From contig CM029609.1 of the NCBI GenBank assembly GCA_017311315.1, forward strand, positions 35,896,744 through 35,960,743: DNA of 64,000 bases, given 5' to 3'. The translations under genes were made by a program, and so were the position numbers. The notes beneath the pieces are model-generated. The model made no database searches and was not told where the DNA came from. It saw nothing but the letters and a program-made list of their open reading frames with translations. Below are positions 32,977 to 43,104 of this stretch, one piece after another. How positions within the stretch are numbered: position 1 is the first letter of the stretch; each line of letters starts with the position of its first letter. Origin of the DNA: Dendrocalamus latiflorus (taxonomy: Eukaryota > Streptophyta > Magnoliopsida > Poales > Poaceae).

Positions 32977-35207
32977 CGTTGTAGTATCCGGTGGTGGAAC
33001 CGACTGGTCTTGTACTGGACCATGATATCGAAAAACGAAGGAGGGAAATACATTTCAAGGTGACATAGAGTCATCACCACCTCGTCCTGCAGAGCATCTA
33101 GTCCTTCGGGATCGATGACCTTCTGAGCAATTGTGTTAAAGAAATAACATAGCCTCATGATTGTCTCTCGGACTTTGATCGGCAAAATATTTCTAATTGC
33201 AATAGGGAGCATCTGTGTCATCAGCACATGACAATCATGAGACTTCATGCCATTTAACTTCAAATCTTGCATCGAAACAAGTTTCTTCACGTTGCCGGAG
33301 TAACCAGACGGAACTTTCACACCATGCAAGCACTGGCACAGTTCTGTTTTCTCAGCCTTGGACAGAGTGTAACACGCAGGGGGAAGGTACGTTCGTCCAT
33401 TATCAGTGCTTGTCGGTGCTAACTCAGGCCTGATGTCCATGTCAGCCAAGTCAAGCCGTGCGTTGACACCGTCCTTTGTTTTATCACGGATGTTCAGTAA
33501 GAGACCAATCAAGCTGTCGCACACATTCTTTTCTACGTGCATGACGTCGATGCAGTGCCGAACATCTAGGTACTCCCAATAAGGTAAGTCCCAAAATATT
33601 GATCTCTTCTTCCAGGTGTTCTTCTCATGAGCCCTCAATTTACGTCCCTTTCCGAGGACAACATCTAAATCCTTAACCATATCATAAACCTCGCGTCCCC
33701 TTAAATGCCTTGGAGCTGAACCATCTTCCTTCTCTCCGTCAAATTGTTTCTTCATCTTGCGGTATGGGTGAGCCCTCCGAAGGAACCGGCGGTGACGCAT
33801 GTAGACGGTTTTGCGTGAGTGTCTCAGCCACACACTCTCGGTACCATCTAAACAGTGAGTACAAGCTTTGGCACCTTTTGTACTATGGCCCGATAGGTTA
33901 CCAAGGGCAGGATAATCATTTATGGTGCAGAACAATAAGGAGCGCAGAGTGAAGTTCTCTCGTTTGTACGCATCCCATACCTGTACCCCTTCGTTCCACA
34001 TTACTTTTAGATCTTCCACCAACGGTGCTAGGAACACATCGATATCATTCCCAGGTTGTTTTGGCCCTTGGATAAGTATCGACAGCAAAATATACTTTCG
34101 CTTCATACACAACCAAGGAGGAAGGTTATAGATGCAGAGAGTCACGGGCCATGTGCTATGTCGGCTGCTCATGCTACTGAAAGGATTCATTCCATCTGTA
34201 CTCAGTCCAAACCTTATATTCCTTGGTTCTGCACCGAACTCTGCAAAACTCCTATCGATGTTTCTCCACTGCGCGGAATCAGCAAGGTGTCTTATCATTC
34301 CATCCTTCTTGCGCTCCTCCGAGTGCCAACGCAGCAGTTTTGCCTCCTTTGGATTTGCAAAAAACCTTTTCAAACGGGGAATTATAGGAAAATACCATGT
34401 CACCTTAGCAGGAGGTCCTTTCTTCGCCTCTGTTCCCTCGCCATCAACTGATTGATTGTTACGTTTGTATCGGGATGCGTTGCACACCGGACATACATGC
34501 ATGTTTGCATACTCTTTACGGTAGAGGATACAATCGTTCGGGCATGCATGTATTCTTTCTACTTCCATTCCCAACGGACAAAGAACCTTCTTGGCTTTAT
34601 ACGTGGTTTTAGGCAACTCATTTCCATCCGGAAGCATGTCCGCTAAAAGACCTAGCAGCGCCGTGAAACTCTTGTCCGACCAACCGTTGCTTGCCTTCAA
34701 TTTCAACAGTTCAAGCACGGCCAACAACCTCGTGTACTTGCATCCCGTGTACAAAGGTTTCTCTGAGTCCTCCATCAAGCCACGGAATTTAACATACTCT
34801 CTCTCATCATAGTTCTCTTCAACATCGCGAAGCATCTGATCCAGATTATCATCGTGCAACCTATCCGAATCCGACCCACAATCGACATCAGCCGGCGGCA
34901 TGTCATTCAGTTCACAGGCGATGTCATCCGGGGGCATATCATTCACTTCACCGGCGATGTCATCCGGCGGCATATGATCATTCACTTCGCCATGACTGGT
35001 CCAACACGTATAATCCTTTTTGAAACCCCTCCGAATCAAGTGCGATTCAATTTGCCCTCGGTTCTTAAACATCTTCACATTCTCGCAGTCAGTGCATGGA
35101 CAGCACATATATATCGCCCCCTTATTCAACATATCCTCCTCGGCAGCTCTTATAAAAGCAGAAACGCCATTAATGTACTCTTCACTCACACGGCTCGCGG
35201 CATACAT
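32904..35207 (-). CDS. CACTA TNP2-type transposase, 767 aa frame
   Basis: Catalyses excision and insertion of the element. One open frame without stops. Residues 1-75 form the transposase-associated domain (CCPCTDC zinc-binding cysteines). About 300-570 is the TNP2/Transposase_21 core, with Asp338 in LSTDGMNPF, GPKQPGNDIDVFL (388-390) and HCIDVMHVEKNV (552-563). About 610-730 is a DUF4218 domain that breaks off after PSFFDIMV. The last 37 residues are unlike the family and run into the protease gene in a different frame, so an intron or a deletion lies there. Upstream of the Met codon the frame would continue with DRSW just after an AG acceptor (CGTAG), so a first exon further upstream is likely. 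Residues 73-110 hold three acidic repeats (EVNDMPPDDIA type). Confidence 0.9.
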   Translation of the reverse strand: MYAASRVSEEYINGVSAFIRAAEEDMLNKGAIYMCCPCTDCENVKMFKNRGQIESHLIRRGFKKDYTCWTSHGEVNDHMPPDDIAGEVNDMPPDDIACELNDMPPADVDCGSDSDRLHDDNLDQMLRDVEENYDEREYVKFRGLMEDSEKPLYTGCKYTRLLAVLELLKLKASNGWSDKSFTALLGLLADMLPDGNELPKTTYKAKKVLCPLGMEVERIHACPNDCILYRKEYANMHVCPVCNASRYKRNNQSVDGEGTEAKKGPPAKVTWYFPIIPRLKRFFANPKEAKLLRWHSEERKKDGMIRHLADSAQWRNIDRSFAEFGAEPRNIRFGLSTDGMNPFSSMSSRHSTWPVTLCIYNLPPWLCMKRKYILLSILIQGPKQPGNDIDVFLAPLVEDLKVMWNEGVQVWDAYKRENFTLRSLLFCTINDYPALGNLSGHSTKGAKACTHCLDGTESVWLRHSRKTVYMRHRRFLRRAHPYRKMKKQFDGEKEDGSAPRHLRGREVYDMVKDLDVVLGKGRKLRAHEKNTWKKRSIFWDLPYWEYLDVRHCIDVMHVEKNVCDSLIGLLLNIRDKTKDGVNARLDLADMDIRPELAPTSTDNGRTYLPPACYTLSKAEKTELCQCLHGVKVPSGYSGNVKKLVSMQDLKLNGMKSHDCHVLMTQMLPIAIRNILPIKVRETIMRLCYFFNTIAQKVIDPEGLDALQDEVVMTLCHLEMYFPPSFFDIMVQYKTSRFHHRILQRCYLHGPYSRQSNLHRCYLQSRLP
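34878..34991 (-). repeat. about 36 bp in-frame tandem repeat within the transposase
   Basis: Three direct copies encoding variants of GEVNDMPPDDIA. The first copy has an added His, giving a unit of 36 or 39 bp. It lengthens an acidic linker between the associated domain and the transposase core. Confidence 0.85.
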
Positions 35208-35489
35208 CCAGCTTCGGTCCTACGTTACGTACATATATAACAACTTAGTATTAAAATCTAGATTAACTAATTATAACTACATATATACCGGCCACATTTA
35301 TTATATTGAGACTTTATTTGCTAGATTCATATTACAAACACAACAGCTATTATATAACCAACAATTTTGCAAATTAACCATCTTCAATAACCACTCATGG
35401 ATTACTTAGAACTAAATTGTAATGCAATTAAAGAAAAAAATAAATTGCATTACTAACCATATCTAGAACAACCAGCAAAGTATGAATCT

Positions 35490-35640
35490 TCAAAGCTCAA
35501 TCTCTGCCTCTTCCCACCAAATTAACAAGGCCTGAAATCGCCTAGCTTCCTCCCGAGTGAAAAAGTGCGCAGCAGTGGCTAGATCTGGATCGAAATGAAG
35601 ACAGATGCGGTCTGAGCAGCGCAATAAATGCCTACTGACA
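35490..35640 (-). CDS. short open frame near the CACTA 5' end, possible first exon
   Basis: The minus strand is open for about 50 codons up to TGA at 35492-35490 and includes RICLHFDPDLATAAHFFTRE and EEARRFQALLIWWEEAEIEL. Its composition looks like protein rather than repeat. It sits just inside the subterminal array and upstream of the transposase. It could be a short separate protein or part of a leader exon. No ATG was located in frame. I do not recognise a domain. Confidence 0.4.
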
Positions 35641-35960
35641 TTATCACAGATGGTTTTTAATAAAAAACCGTCTGTGAATTATCACAGACGGTTTTTAATT
35701 ATTAACCGTCTGTGATAACAAGGTTATCACAGACGGTTTTTATTTAAAAACCGTCTGTGATAATCTGGGATTATCACAGACGGTTTTTAATACAGACCGT
35801 CTGTGATACAAACGTATCACAGACGGTTCATAGTTAATAACCGTCTGTGATAATCCATTTTCCCGCCACAAATACCACAGACGTCCTCCAAATTACAACC
35901 GTCTGTAATAGTGCTCATTAGAGACGGTTTCACAAAACCGTCTGTGATGAGGCGTCTACT
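35640..35960. repeat. CACTA subterminal palindrome array, right
   Basis: About nine copies of the CACAGACGGTT motif in both orientations, arranged as palindromes around TTTAATTAT and similar centres. It is more diverged than the left array. Confidence 0.92.
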
Positions 35961-35984
35961 ATTAGGCTTTCTGTAGTAGTGCTT

Positions 35985-36324
35985 GCATTTCAAATTACTA
36001 TTATAAACAGAGTTTATCTTCAATATTATTATAGCTACAATTCTAAGGTTTAATTTATTGTGTTTAGAAATGATAGGAAATAAGATGTTCATTGTGAACT
36101 ACAAAATATAGCATTTTTTAATCATATAAATAAATGTAATATAGTGATGCAATTATATTCAGGTGAGCATAAATTTGTCCTTTACTAACATGGGCGTTGA
36201 TAACTTATTGACGGTTATTCATTGTGAAGTACAAAACATAACATTTTTTATCATACAAAACATAACATTTTTTATCATATAAGAAAATGTAACATAGTGG
36301 TGCAGTGATAGTAATATGGTTGTA
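35985..36324. repeat. AT-rich spacer with duplicated segment
   Basis: TTCATTGTGAA(C/G)TACAAAA followed by a CATTTTTTATCATATAA-like stretch and AATGTAA(C/T)ATAGTG occurs at about 36087-36152 and 36220-36306. The second copy contains an extra 24 bp internal duplication (ACAAAACATAACATTTTTTA). No gene. Confidence 0.7.
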
Positions 36325-36392
36325 TATGTGAGCACTATCTACTAATCCAGGGAATAGTACGATAGAATCACGGAAGATTCGGGATTGTAAAA
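36325..36392 (+). repeat. 5' LTR remnant of the outer gypsy element
   Basis: Only the LTR 3' end remains, with GTGAGCACTATCTACTAATC and GTAAAATCTGGGTCC, matching the 3' ends of the other LTRs of this family. A degenerate primer site TGGTATTAGAGC follows at 36413-36424. Confidence 0.75.
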
Positions 36393-36412
36393 TCTGGGTC
36401 CAATAGAGGAGC

Positions 36413-36424
36413 TGGTATTAGAGC
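36413..36424 (+). promoter_or_regulatory. primer-binding site of the outer gypsy element (one change)
   Basis: TGGTATTAGAGC differs from the usual TGGTATCAGAGC by one C to T change. Confidence 0.7.
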
Positions 36425-36988
36425 ATATGACTATAGGGTAAAACCTTAGAATGGTTGTTATATAAGAATATGGGACTTATTTTTGAAACTAAGAAAAGGA
36501 ATTACCAAAACATAGCATATTATTGCTTGTCCTTATCAATCTTAGTCTGGCCTTGTCTGCCTTCTTTTAGGCATTTCAAATGACTTAAGTTTTGATGTTT
36601 CAAACTACACATGGCCAGTGTAGCACTAACAGACTGTGGGACTACTTTGCCCATGGCTAGGATGAAGGTGATTTCATAGATATCTTGTGCAAGTTGATTC
36701 AATACTTGGGCTACAACCACCAACTCATATTCCATAGGCGTAGGACCTCTGAAGGAGTCAGGGAATATTAGGTCATGGAGCCTGCACAGAGGGAGTACTA
36801 CTACCAATGCCCTCTAGGATGCCGCACACCTCACCTCTACTTGTTTATGCGAGATCCATGGGGCTACTCTGCTAACGTCCCCATTTTGCTTCTATCTAAC
36901 TCGCCGGGAGGGAGCACACCACAACAAGACATTTGTTCTAGTGGTGGAGGATGATCTGATGCTGACTCATCAGGTCTAGCTCACGTGA

Positions 36989-37261
36989 GCTATGGGGGCC
37001 ATATACACCGAGGTGTTGGACGAGATCACTGATCTCCACCAGCTCCTGATCGCTAGCAATGGCCTGGTGGAGACCCTTCATGAGAAGCTTGCCAAGTGCG
37101 AGAAGGCACTCGCCGAGGTGGAAGAAGAGAAGGTTGTTGTCCTCACTGAACTTCAGTGGACCGTGGTGGCAACCGCAATTCACGCTCCAGCACCTGTTGG
37201 GCCTGCCATCGTCCCCGTGGATCCTGCTTATCTTGACCCCAGGCTAGTGGGCCTCGCTTGA
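36989..37261 (+). pseudogene. extra open frame upstream of gag (orf0-like)
   Basis: ATG near 36992. The frame gives IYTEVLDEITDLHQLLIASN then LHEKLAKCEKALAEVEEEK, a helical, probably coiled-coil stretch, and stops at 37261. It lies between the primer site and gag and is separated from gag by about 500 bp. Upstream extra frames are known in some rice gypsy elements; I assign no function. It is probably part of a longer, now broken protein. Confidence 0.5.
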
Positions 37262-37786
37262 GGGTCACTACCTGCAAGAGTGTACGTCGCCCTAGTCCAC
37301 ATATGACCGTCACTCTTGGAGGGACTCACCATGGCCGTAGCCACTCTCATTCCCGTTCTAGCTCATTTGACTTCAGTGGCAGCCGTTTCCACTCCTACTC
37401 ACCAGACTATAGTCCTACTTGTCTAGAGCTAGTTTCATGGAGGAATAGGTGGATTAGGCTAGTAAAGTGCTTACTAAGAATAATATTTTAATAGTAAGAT
37501 CTAACCCCTGTAGTAGTAATGAGCTTGTAACATATACGGTATTGTACTGTAGTACTAGTAGATGTTATGAAATCTGGTTTTATATTGTAACTCCATGGCT
37601 CAGTATAGCCTAGGTGCTATATGCTTGAGCCATGGAACCACTTATTATGAATGACTTGTGGCCACAGTAGGCCTTGTATTGTATTCTGCTTTGTTGTTTA
37701 TCTTATTTGAATGAATTTTTGCCTTCTTACAAGGGTTAATTGACCCCTCTATTTAGATCTTAGTGCTAAGTAAGAGTAGACTCTGC

Positions 37787-38990
37787 AAATGACCACCTAG
37801 AGAGTCACCAGGGCCCAGGCTAATGCCAACCCAGAGGAGCAAGCCAACGTCAACACCAATCAAGAAACACCATCACAAGACGTGGGAGAGACTGTGGATG
37901 AGGAGTCAACCTCCCTCCTCCACCGGTCAATCCCACCATGGCGCAAGTCATGGCACAACAAACGCACATCCTATAGGCCATTTTTGTTGGTCAGCAAACG
38001 AATGCTAGCAATCGTAGTTCCAAACTGGCTGATTCCCTAAGACTCGACCCTTGACCTTTTCTTCTGCCGACAAACCACTTGAAGATGAGAATTGGCTTCA
38101 TGACACCGAAAAGAAAATATGACTTACTAGGTGTGCTGAGGAGGACAAGGTAGTATTTGCCACTCATCAGCTCAAAGGGGCAGTAGTTGCTTGGTGGAAA
38201 AATTATCTGCCTGCCCAAGGCAACGAAAGCCCTATGACTGAGGAAGAATCCGAGGAGGGAGCTGAAGAACAAGAGAAAGCTAAAGGAGAAGGTGTGGAAG
38301 AAAAAGGAGGAGGAGTGGCCAACTAAGTCAATTAGGCCATTCCTTGGAGAGAGTTCAGGGCTGCATTCAGAACCAACTTTGTTTCCACAGGGGTAATGTG
38401 GATGAAGAAAAACAAATGTTGCACCCTAAAGTAAGGGAACATGTCAGTCAGTGAATACCTCACCAAGTTCAACTAGCTAGCCCGCTACGCACTAAGGGAT
38501 GTGGTGGATGAGGAGGAAAAGATCGATCACTTCTTTGAAGACATGCATGAAGACCTACACGTGCAGTTAATTATCCATGACTTTTCTAGTTTTCACCGTC
38601 TTGTCAACAAGACCCTTATCCTTGAGAATGAGAGGAGAAATATGGAAGTTAGCTACAAGCACAAGCTAGCTGTCCAGAAACCACAAGGAAGTTTCATTCA
38701 AAGATTTTTTAGAAACCCTCCCATTCTGAGGCCATCTGCAATTTAGCCTTCAAAAGCTCTAGCACTCGACCGAGTGGCAGTACATTCCAAACACCACGCC
38801 TAATAAGCCAACCCATCGGAGTAAATCCTACCACCAACCTCAACTGTTATAGTTGTGGAGAGAAATAACATTTCGCCTACCGCTGCCCACAATGCCATAT
38901 GACTCCTATGAAATTCAACCTGGGAAGCACTCTAAGTCATGGACAGGCGTCAAGAGGAAGATGAATCATGAGTCGATGCATGTTCAAGAA
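37787..38990 (+). pseudogene. gypsy gag, broken
   Basis: It starts MTT, stop, RVTRAQANANPEEQANVN. The capsid part is recognisable as FATHQLKGAVVAWWKNYLPA, MSVSEYLTKFN, then DVVDEEEKIDHFFEDM. The zinc knuckle NCYSCGEK..HFAYRCPQ lies near 38839-38890, with a stop codon inside it. Several stops and frame changes. Gag would form the particle that packages element RNA. It is cut off at the copia insertion near 39003. Confidence 0.85.
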
Positions 38991-39002
38991 GAGATGATCT
39001 TG

Positions 39003-41504
39003 TGTTGATCGTCAAGTCAAGTAAAGATCCATCATGTATTGATGGAGTTAAAGTAAAGGATGCATCTTGAGTTGATGCATATGAAGACTATGACTCAAGG
39101 TAAAGGTATGGCTAGCTAGGGCTAAGGATGTGTTTCTAGTATTTTACCAGTTTTGGTGTTTAGTTGGAAGACCAGGTTGCTAGTATAGGTTGCCGTACTA
39201 TTAAGAGGGGTCATGTCTAGTAACTTGAGTCTCATCATGTATTGATAGCTCAACCCCATTTGCTCTAACTCTCCTTGGCATGAGGCTTGTATTTATAAAT
39301 GTGTTTTGCAAATAGTTGAAGCTCATATATTGAATCCTTGTAACATGGGACTATACATTACGAATGTGTTTAGCAAGTCCATATTTCTATTCTTTGTAGT
39401 ATGAGACTTATATTTACAAATATATTTTGTAAATGGTTGAAACTCATATATATAATCCTTGTTTCATGATTCTAAAAGTGTGTAAATGTGTTTTGCAACT
39501 TGTTGGGAAACATGGATAATCCTTGTGTGCATAATATCGTAGCTTGCAAATGTGTTTTGCAAAATCCATTGATGTATATGCACTTCTCAAGGAAATTACC
39601 GACGTCATGGATAATCCTTGTGTGCAAAATCGGAACTACCATAGTGTATTATGTGGTACTATCAGTAATTAGAATTACCAACATTGTAATCACAGAACTA
39701 CTGCATCTGTTGGTGGTTGGAAGACATGTGTGGTTGAGAACCATTGTGGTCGATCCAATGTGGCCAAAGACCTGTGTGGTCGAAGATCAATATGGTTGAG
39801 AACCAGCATGGCCAAAGCCGACGTAATCAAACCAATATAATAAAAATCGATGTGGTCGATGACCTATGTGGTCAAAGATCGAAGTGGCCAAAACCAACGT
39901 GGTTAGAACCAACGTGGTCAAGATCTGTGCGATTGAAACCAGTGTGGTCGAAACTGACGTGGTCGAGATTTGTGTGATTGAAGATCAGCATGGTGGAACC
40001 GAGACAGTCGGATCCAACATGGTTGAGATCTGTGTGATCGAAACTAGCGTGGTTAAAACCGACGTGGTTGAGATCTGAGTGATCGAAACCAGCGTGGTCC
40101 AACCGACATGGTCGAAACCGATGTGGTTAGGACATATGTGGTCATAATCAACGTGGTCGAACTGACATGATTGATATAACGTGGTTGAAAATCGACGTGG
40201 TGGTTGGGGATCTATATGATCAAAGATTGGCATGGTCAAAAATCAACATGGTCAATATGGTCAAGACCTAAGTGGTTGAAACTGGACAACGTGGTTGGAG
40301 ATCAATGTGGTCAGAGACCTGAGTGGTCGAACCATCTGATGTGTTCAGGGACCAGTGTAGTCGATATCAGTATTTTCGACCAGCTTTATGTGAGTGGTCT
40401 GATTGGTTCTGTGTGAGTGGTCTGATCAGCGAGCGGTACTGCTGGCTCTGTGTGAGCGGTACTTCTGATTTGTGAAACATAAGGCTTGGTAGCGGTACGT
40501 TTTTTCAGAGAGACACCTGTGTGGAGTCTTCTCATCCTTGAGGAAATTGGTAGTTCCACATGAGTACTATGATACTTCTGATGATCGGTAGTATCGGACT
40601 TTGCACGGTGAAACTACCGGATTTACCTACAACAGCTAATTTTTTGACCGTTGCTAAGGGGAGTGGAAGTACCAGTCATTTGCTTGCGGTATTTCCGAAA
40701 ATCCTATTTTTCTATCCCAATGGTTAGTTTCGAGGTTTGGGGTATATATCCCATTGTGGCCGGTTGGAGTAAGACTTTTGGTACTCCATTTCACTCTTTT
40801 GAGCTAGTGTGAGGCCTTTCTCTAATTGTGCATGTGTTGTACCTTGTGAGCAAGGACAAAGGCTCTATATTGCATGTGTTACATCTGGAGGTGGATTGTG
40901 TATCCACTCGAGTTTGTGCATTTGTTGCACATGGTGAGAGTCAAGCGAGGGGCTTGACTTTTTACTCTTGGAGTTTGCAGACTCCTAGACGACGTTGGAG
41001 GTGTCGTGCGCAATGATCTTTTCAAAGAAGATTGTGAGAAGACTCGGTAAAGTTGTGAAGGTTGGAGCTCACCTACCTAGAGCGGGAAAGAGCTACCACT
41101 AGTGGATTAAGGTGTTTCGACTTAATTCGTGGAGTCAGTCCAATTCATTTAGGCTAACCTCAACGTGGACTAGGGAAGACCGGCAAGTCTCCGATCACCT
41201 TGGTAAAAAGCAATCGTGTCAATTGTGGTGTGTTTTCTTGTGCTCAATTTAAATTCAAGCGATTTACATTCATAGATTTAAATTGATTGCTTATCATCCT
41301 AGAATTGTAAACCTTGACTTAGGCTTTTCTTGTTGGTGCACTTAGGTGAACCTAGTTATTTTAGGCGTTATTTGTACTAAACCTTTTTGTGTTAAACTTC
41401 CGTCTTATTTGCTTGGTTTAGCCAAATAGAAATTGATAATTAAATAGAAGAGAATTTTTAGACCGCCTATTCACCCCCCTCTAGTTGGCCTCCTCGATCT
41501 AGCA
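39003..41504 (+). repeat. copia 5' LTR, about 2.5 kb
   Basis: It ends CCTCGATCTAGCA just before the primer site and includes the CACCCCCCTCTAGTTGG stretch common at the ends of such LTRs. A tandem minisatellite (39720-40420) occupies its middle. The stretch at 41020-41220 matches 60900-61030 in inverted orientation, so both belong to one family. Confidence 0.75.
39720..40420. repeat. degenerate minisatellite of GTGGTCGA units in the copia LTR
   Basis: Imperfect units of about 15-18 bp built on CGACGTGGTCGAAACC and ATCTGTGTGATCGAAAC, about 40 copies. Because the unit is close to a multiple of three, it produces artificial repeated frames on both strands (40 to 90 residues rich in Val, Asp and His). 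These are not counted as genes. Confidence 0.9.
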
Positions 41505-41569
41505 AGTGGTATCAGAGCTTGGTCTCTCATTTATTAGGCTTCATCGTCTAGAGAGTAAAATGATGGTGA

Positions 41570-42100
41570 CTAGAGGTATAGTGCACTTAGATGAAGCACC
41601 TCTATTTGATAGCATAAATTATGACAATTGAAAAATCTACATGATATATTATTTTAAGGCCATGAGCCCAAAAACATAACGAATTATAGATGTGGGCTTT
41701 TCTCTACCAATGGATTCTCTTGCTCCAACTAATGAGGAAGAGAAATGCTTACATCTCGATGCTCAAGCAACTAACGCTCTATTTAGTGCTTTGAGTGCAG
41801 TGGTGTTTTATACCATATGCAATCTTGAAAGCATTCATGATATGTGGATAAAAATTCAAGATAAATATGAAGTATCTACCTCATTCGATGAGGATTGCAT
41901 ACAAAAGTGGATGTTGGGAGATGAATGCTCAACTTTTACCTCCGACGATGAAGAATCCACCATTCTCTCCACATCAACTCGATGCTTTTTGGCTAAAGGT
42001 AATAAGAATGTAAATGATGATGATGACAACGATGCATCTTCTTATGATGAGTTGATGGATATGTTAGAAGAGATAAATATATTCCTTGAAAAAGAATAGA
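41570..42100 (+). pseudogene. copia gag fragment
   Basis: The frame at 41692-42099 gives FYTICNLESIHDMWIKIQDK and CSTFTSDDEESTILSTSTRC then an acidic tail. The domain is the UBN2-type copia gag. Upstream, APLFDSINYDN, stop, KIY is the usual gag start with a stop codon. Deleted downstream. Confidence 0.75.
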
Positions 42101-42258
42101 CTAAGTTTAAAATTTTTATGAAAGAATACATCTCTCTTCAAAACAATTATGATGTGCTAAAAGAAGAACATGAGTATCTTCTTTTCAAGGACTTAGATAA
42201 TGTGGATATAGGCATTACGTGCAATTTAAAAGATGATATTCCATGTATAGATTCTAAT

Positions 42259-42474
42259 CCTTGCATAACATTCATAAAGTTAAATTGATTGTTTGTCATC
42301 CTAGGATTGCAAGGTAATCCCGGTTGTTTTAGGCGTTATTTGTGCTAAACATTTTTGTGTTAAGTTTCTGAATTATTTGCTTGGTTTAGCCAAATAAAAA
42401 TTGATAATTAATTAGAGAAGAATTTTTTATACTGCCTATTCACCCCTCTTCTATTCGATCTCCTTGATCTAACA
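42259..42474 (+). repeat. copia 3' LTR end remnant
   Basis: Matches 41271-41504 of the 5' LTR (AAATTGATTG, GTTTTAGGCGTTATTTGT, CGCCTATTCACCCC) with a deletion of about 35 bp. It ends GATCTAACA. Confidence 0.85.
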
Positions 42475-42479
42475 TCGGG

Positions 42480-43104
42480 GGAATTATAATTGGCACATTA
42501 GTAAGCCCTGGGGTAGAAATAACTATGAAAGAATTTGAATTTCTGGCAGACCTAGTGGTAATAAACTTCCAAACATTGGATATCATTTTAGGAATGGATT
42601 GGCTGGTGAAGTATCAAGGGATAATCAACTATCCCACTAGAAAAATGAGTCTAACCAAATGTCTGGGGTTAAGAATAGAAGTAAAGGTAGACGGACCCTA
42701 CCGTTAGGGCTGTGCAGTCTATCATTTGGAGGAAGTGCCTCTAGAAGGAATGTTAGTGGTGCAAGATTACCCTGAAGTGTTCCCAGAATAGTTGCCAAGC
42801 ATGCCACCTGATAGAGATTTAGATTTTGTCATTAACTTAATGCCTGGCATAGCCCCGATAGCCAAGAGACCATATAGGATGGCCATCGACAAACTTGAAG
42901 AACTGAATAAGCAAATCCAAGAGTTGCAAGATAAGGATTTCATCTAGCCTAGTTCCTCACCTTGGGGTTCTCCAGTACTCTTTGTAAAGAAGAAAGACGG
43001 TACCGCCTGAATGTGTGTGGACTACAGATCTTTGAATGAAGTAACCATCAAGAATAAGTATCCAATGCCTAGGATTGATGACTTATTTGACCAACTTGGG
43101 GGAG
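42480..43104 (+). pseudogene. gypsy protease end and reverse transcriptase start
   Basis: Protease-like VVINFQTLDIILGMDWLVKY, then RT start MPGIAPIAKRPYRMAIDKLE and SSPWGSPVLFVKKKDGT, then MCVDYRSLNEVTIKNKYPMP to DDLFDQLGG. The Asp-Ser-Gly part of the protease is missing. RT is interrupted after GGGAG by the solo LTR and continues at 45341. Confidence 0.87.

Larger units (their letters stand above)
30907..35981 (-). mobile_element. CACTA (En/Spm) transposon, complete, 5,075 bp
   Basis: Both termini are CACTACTACAGAAA as inverted repeats, flanked by CTT (30904-30906 and 35982-35984), the 3 bp duplication of CACTA elements. Subterminal regions (30930-31350 and 35640-35960) are packed with ATCACAGACGGTTTTT motifs in both orientations, the usual transposase-binding repeats. 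Inside, on the minus strand, are a 767-codon TNP2-type transposase frame and a five-exon Ulp1/C48 protease gene. No TNPA-like gene was recognised. Perfect ends, a clean duplication and open frames suggest a young element that may be autonomous. Confidence 0.95.
39003..42474 (+). mobile_element. SIRE/Maximus-like copia element with large internal deletion
   Basis: 5' LTR (about 39003-41504), primer site TGGTATCAGAGC at 41507-41518, a gag fragment (41570-42100), then a jump into the last 215 bp of a 3' LTR ending GATCTAACA at 42474. Pol and most of the 3' LTR are missing. It is inserted in the gag-protease interval of the outer gypsy element. Flanks TCTTG (left) and TCGGG (right) match only partly, so the left boundary is approximate. 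Confidence 0.8.

Noticed and set aside
35182..35207. The Met codon at 35207 as certain start of the transposase
   Set aside because: An AG acceptor-like site and the family residues DRSW lie just upstream, so the true start is probably in an earlier exon; the Met was kept only as the frame limit.
39744..40239. Repeat proteins on both strands resembling pentapeptide-like repeats
   Set aside because: They arise from a noncoding minisatellite; frames exist on both strands at once.
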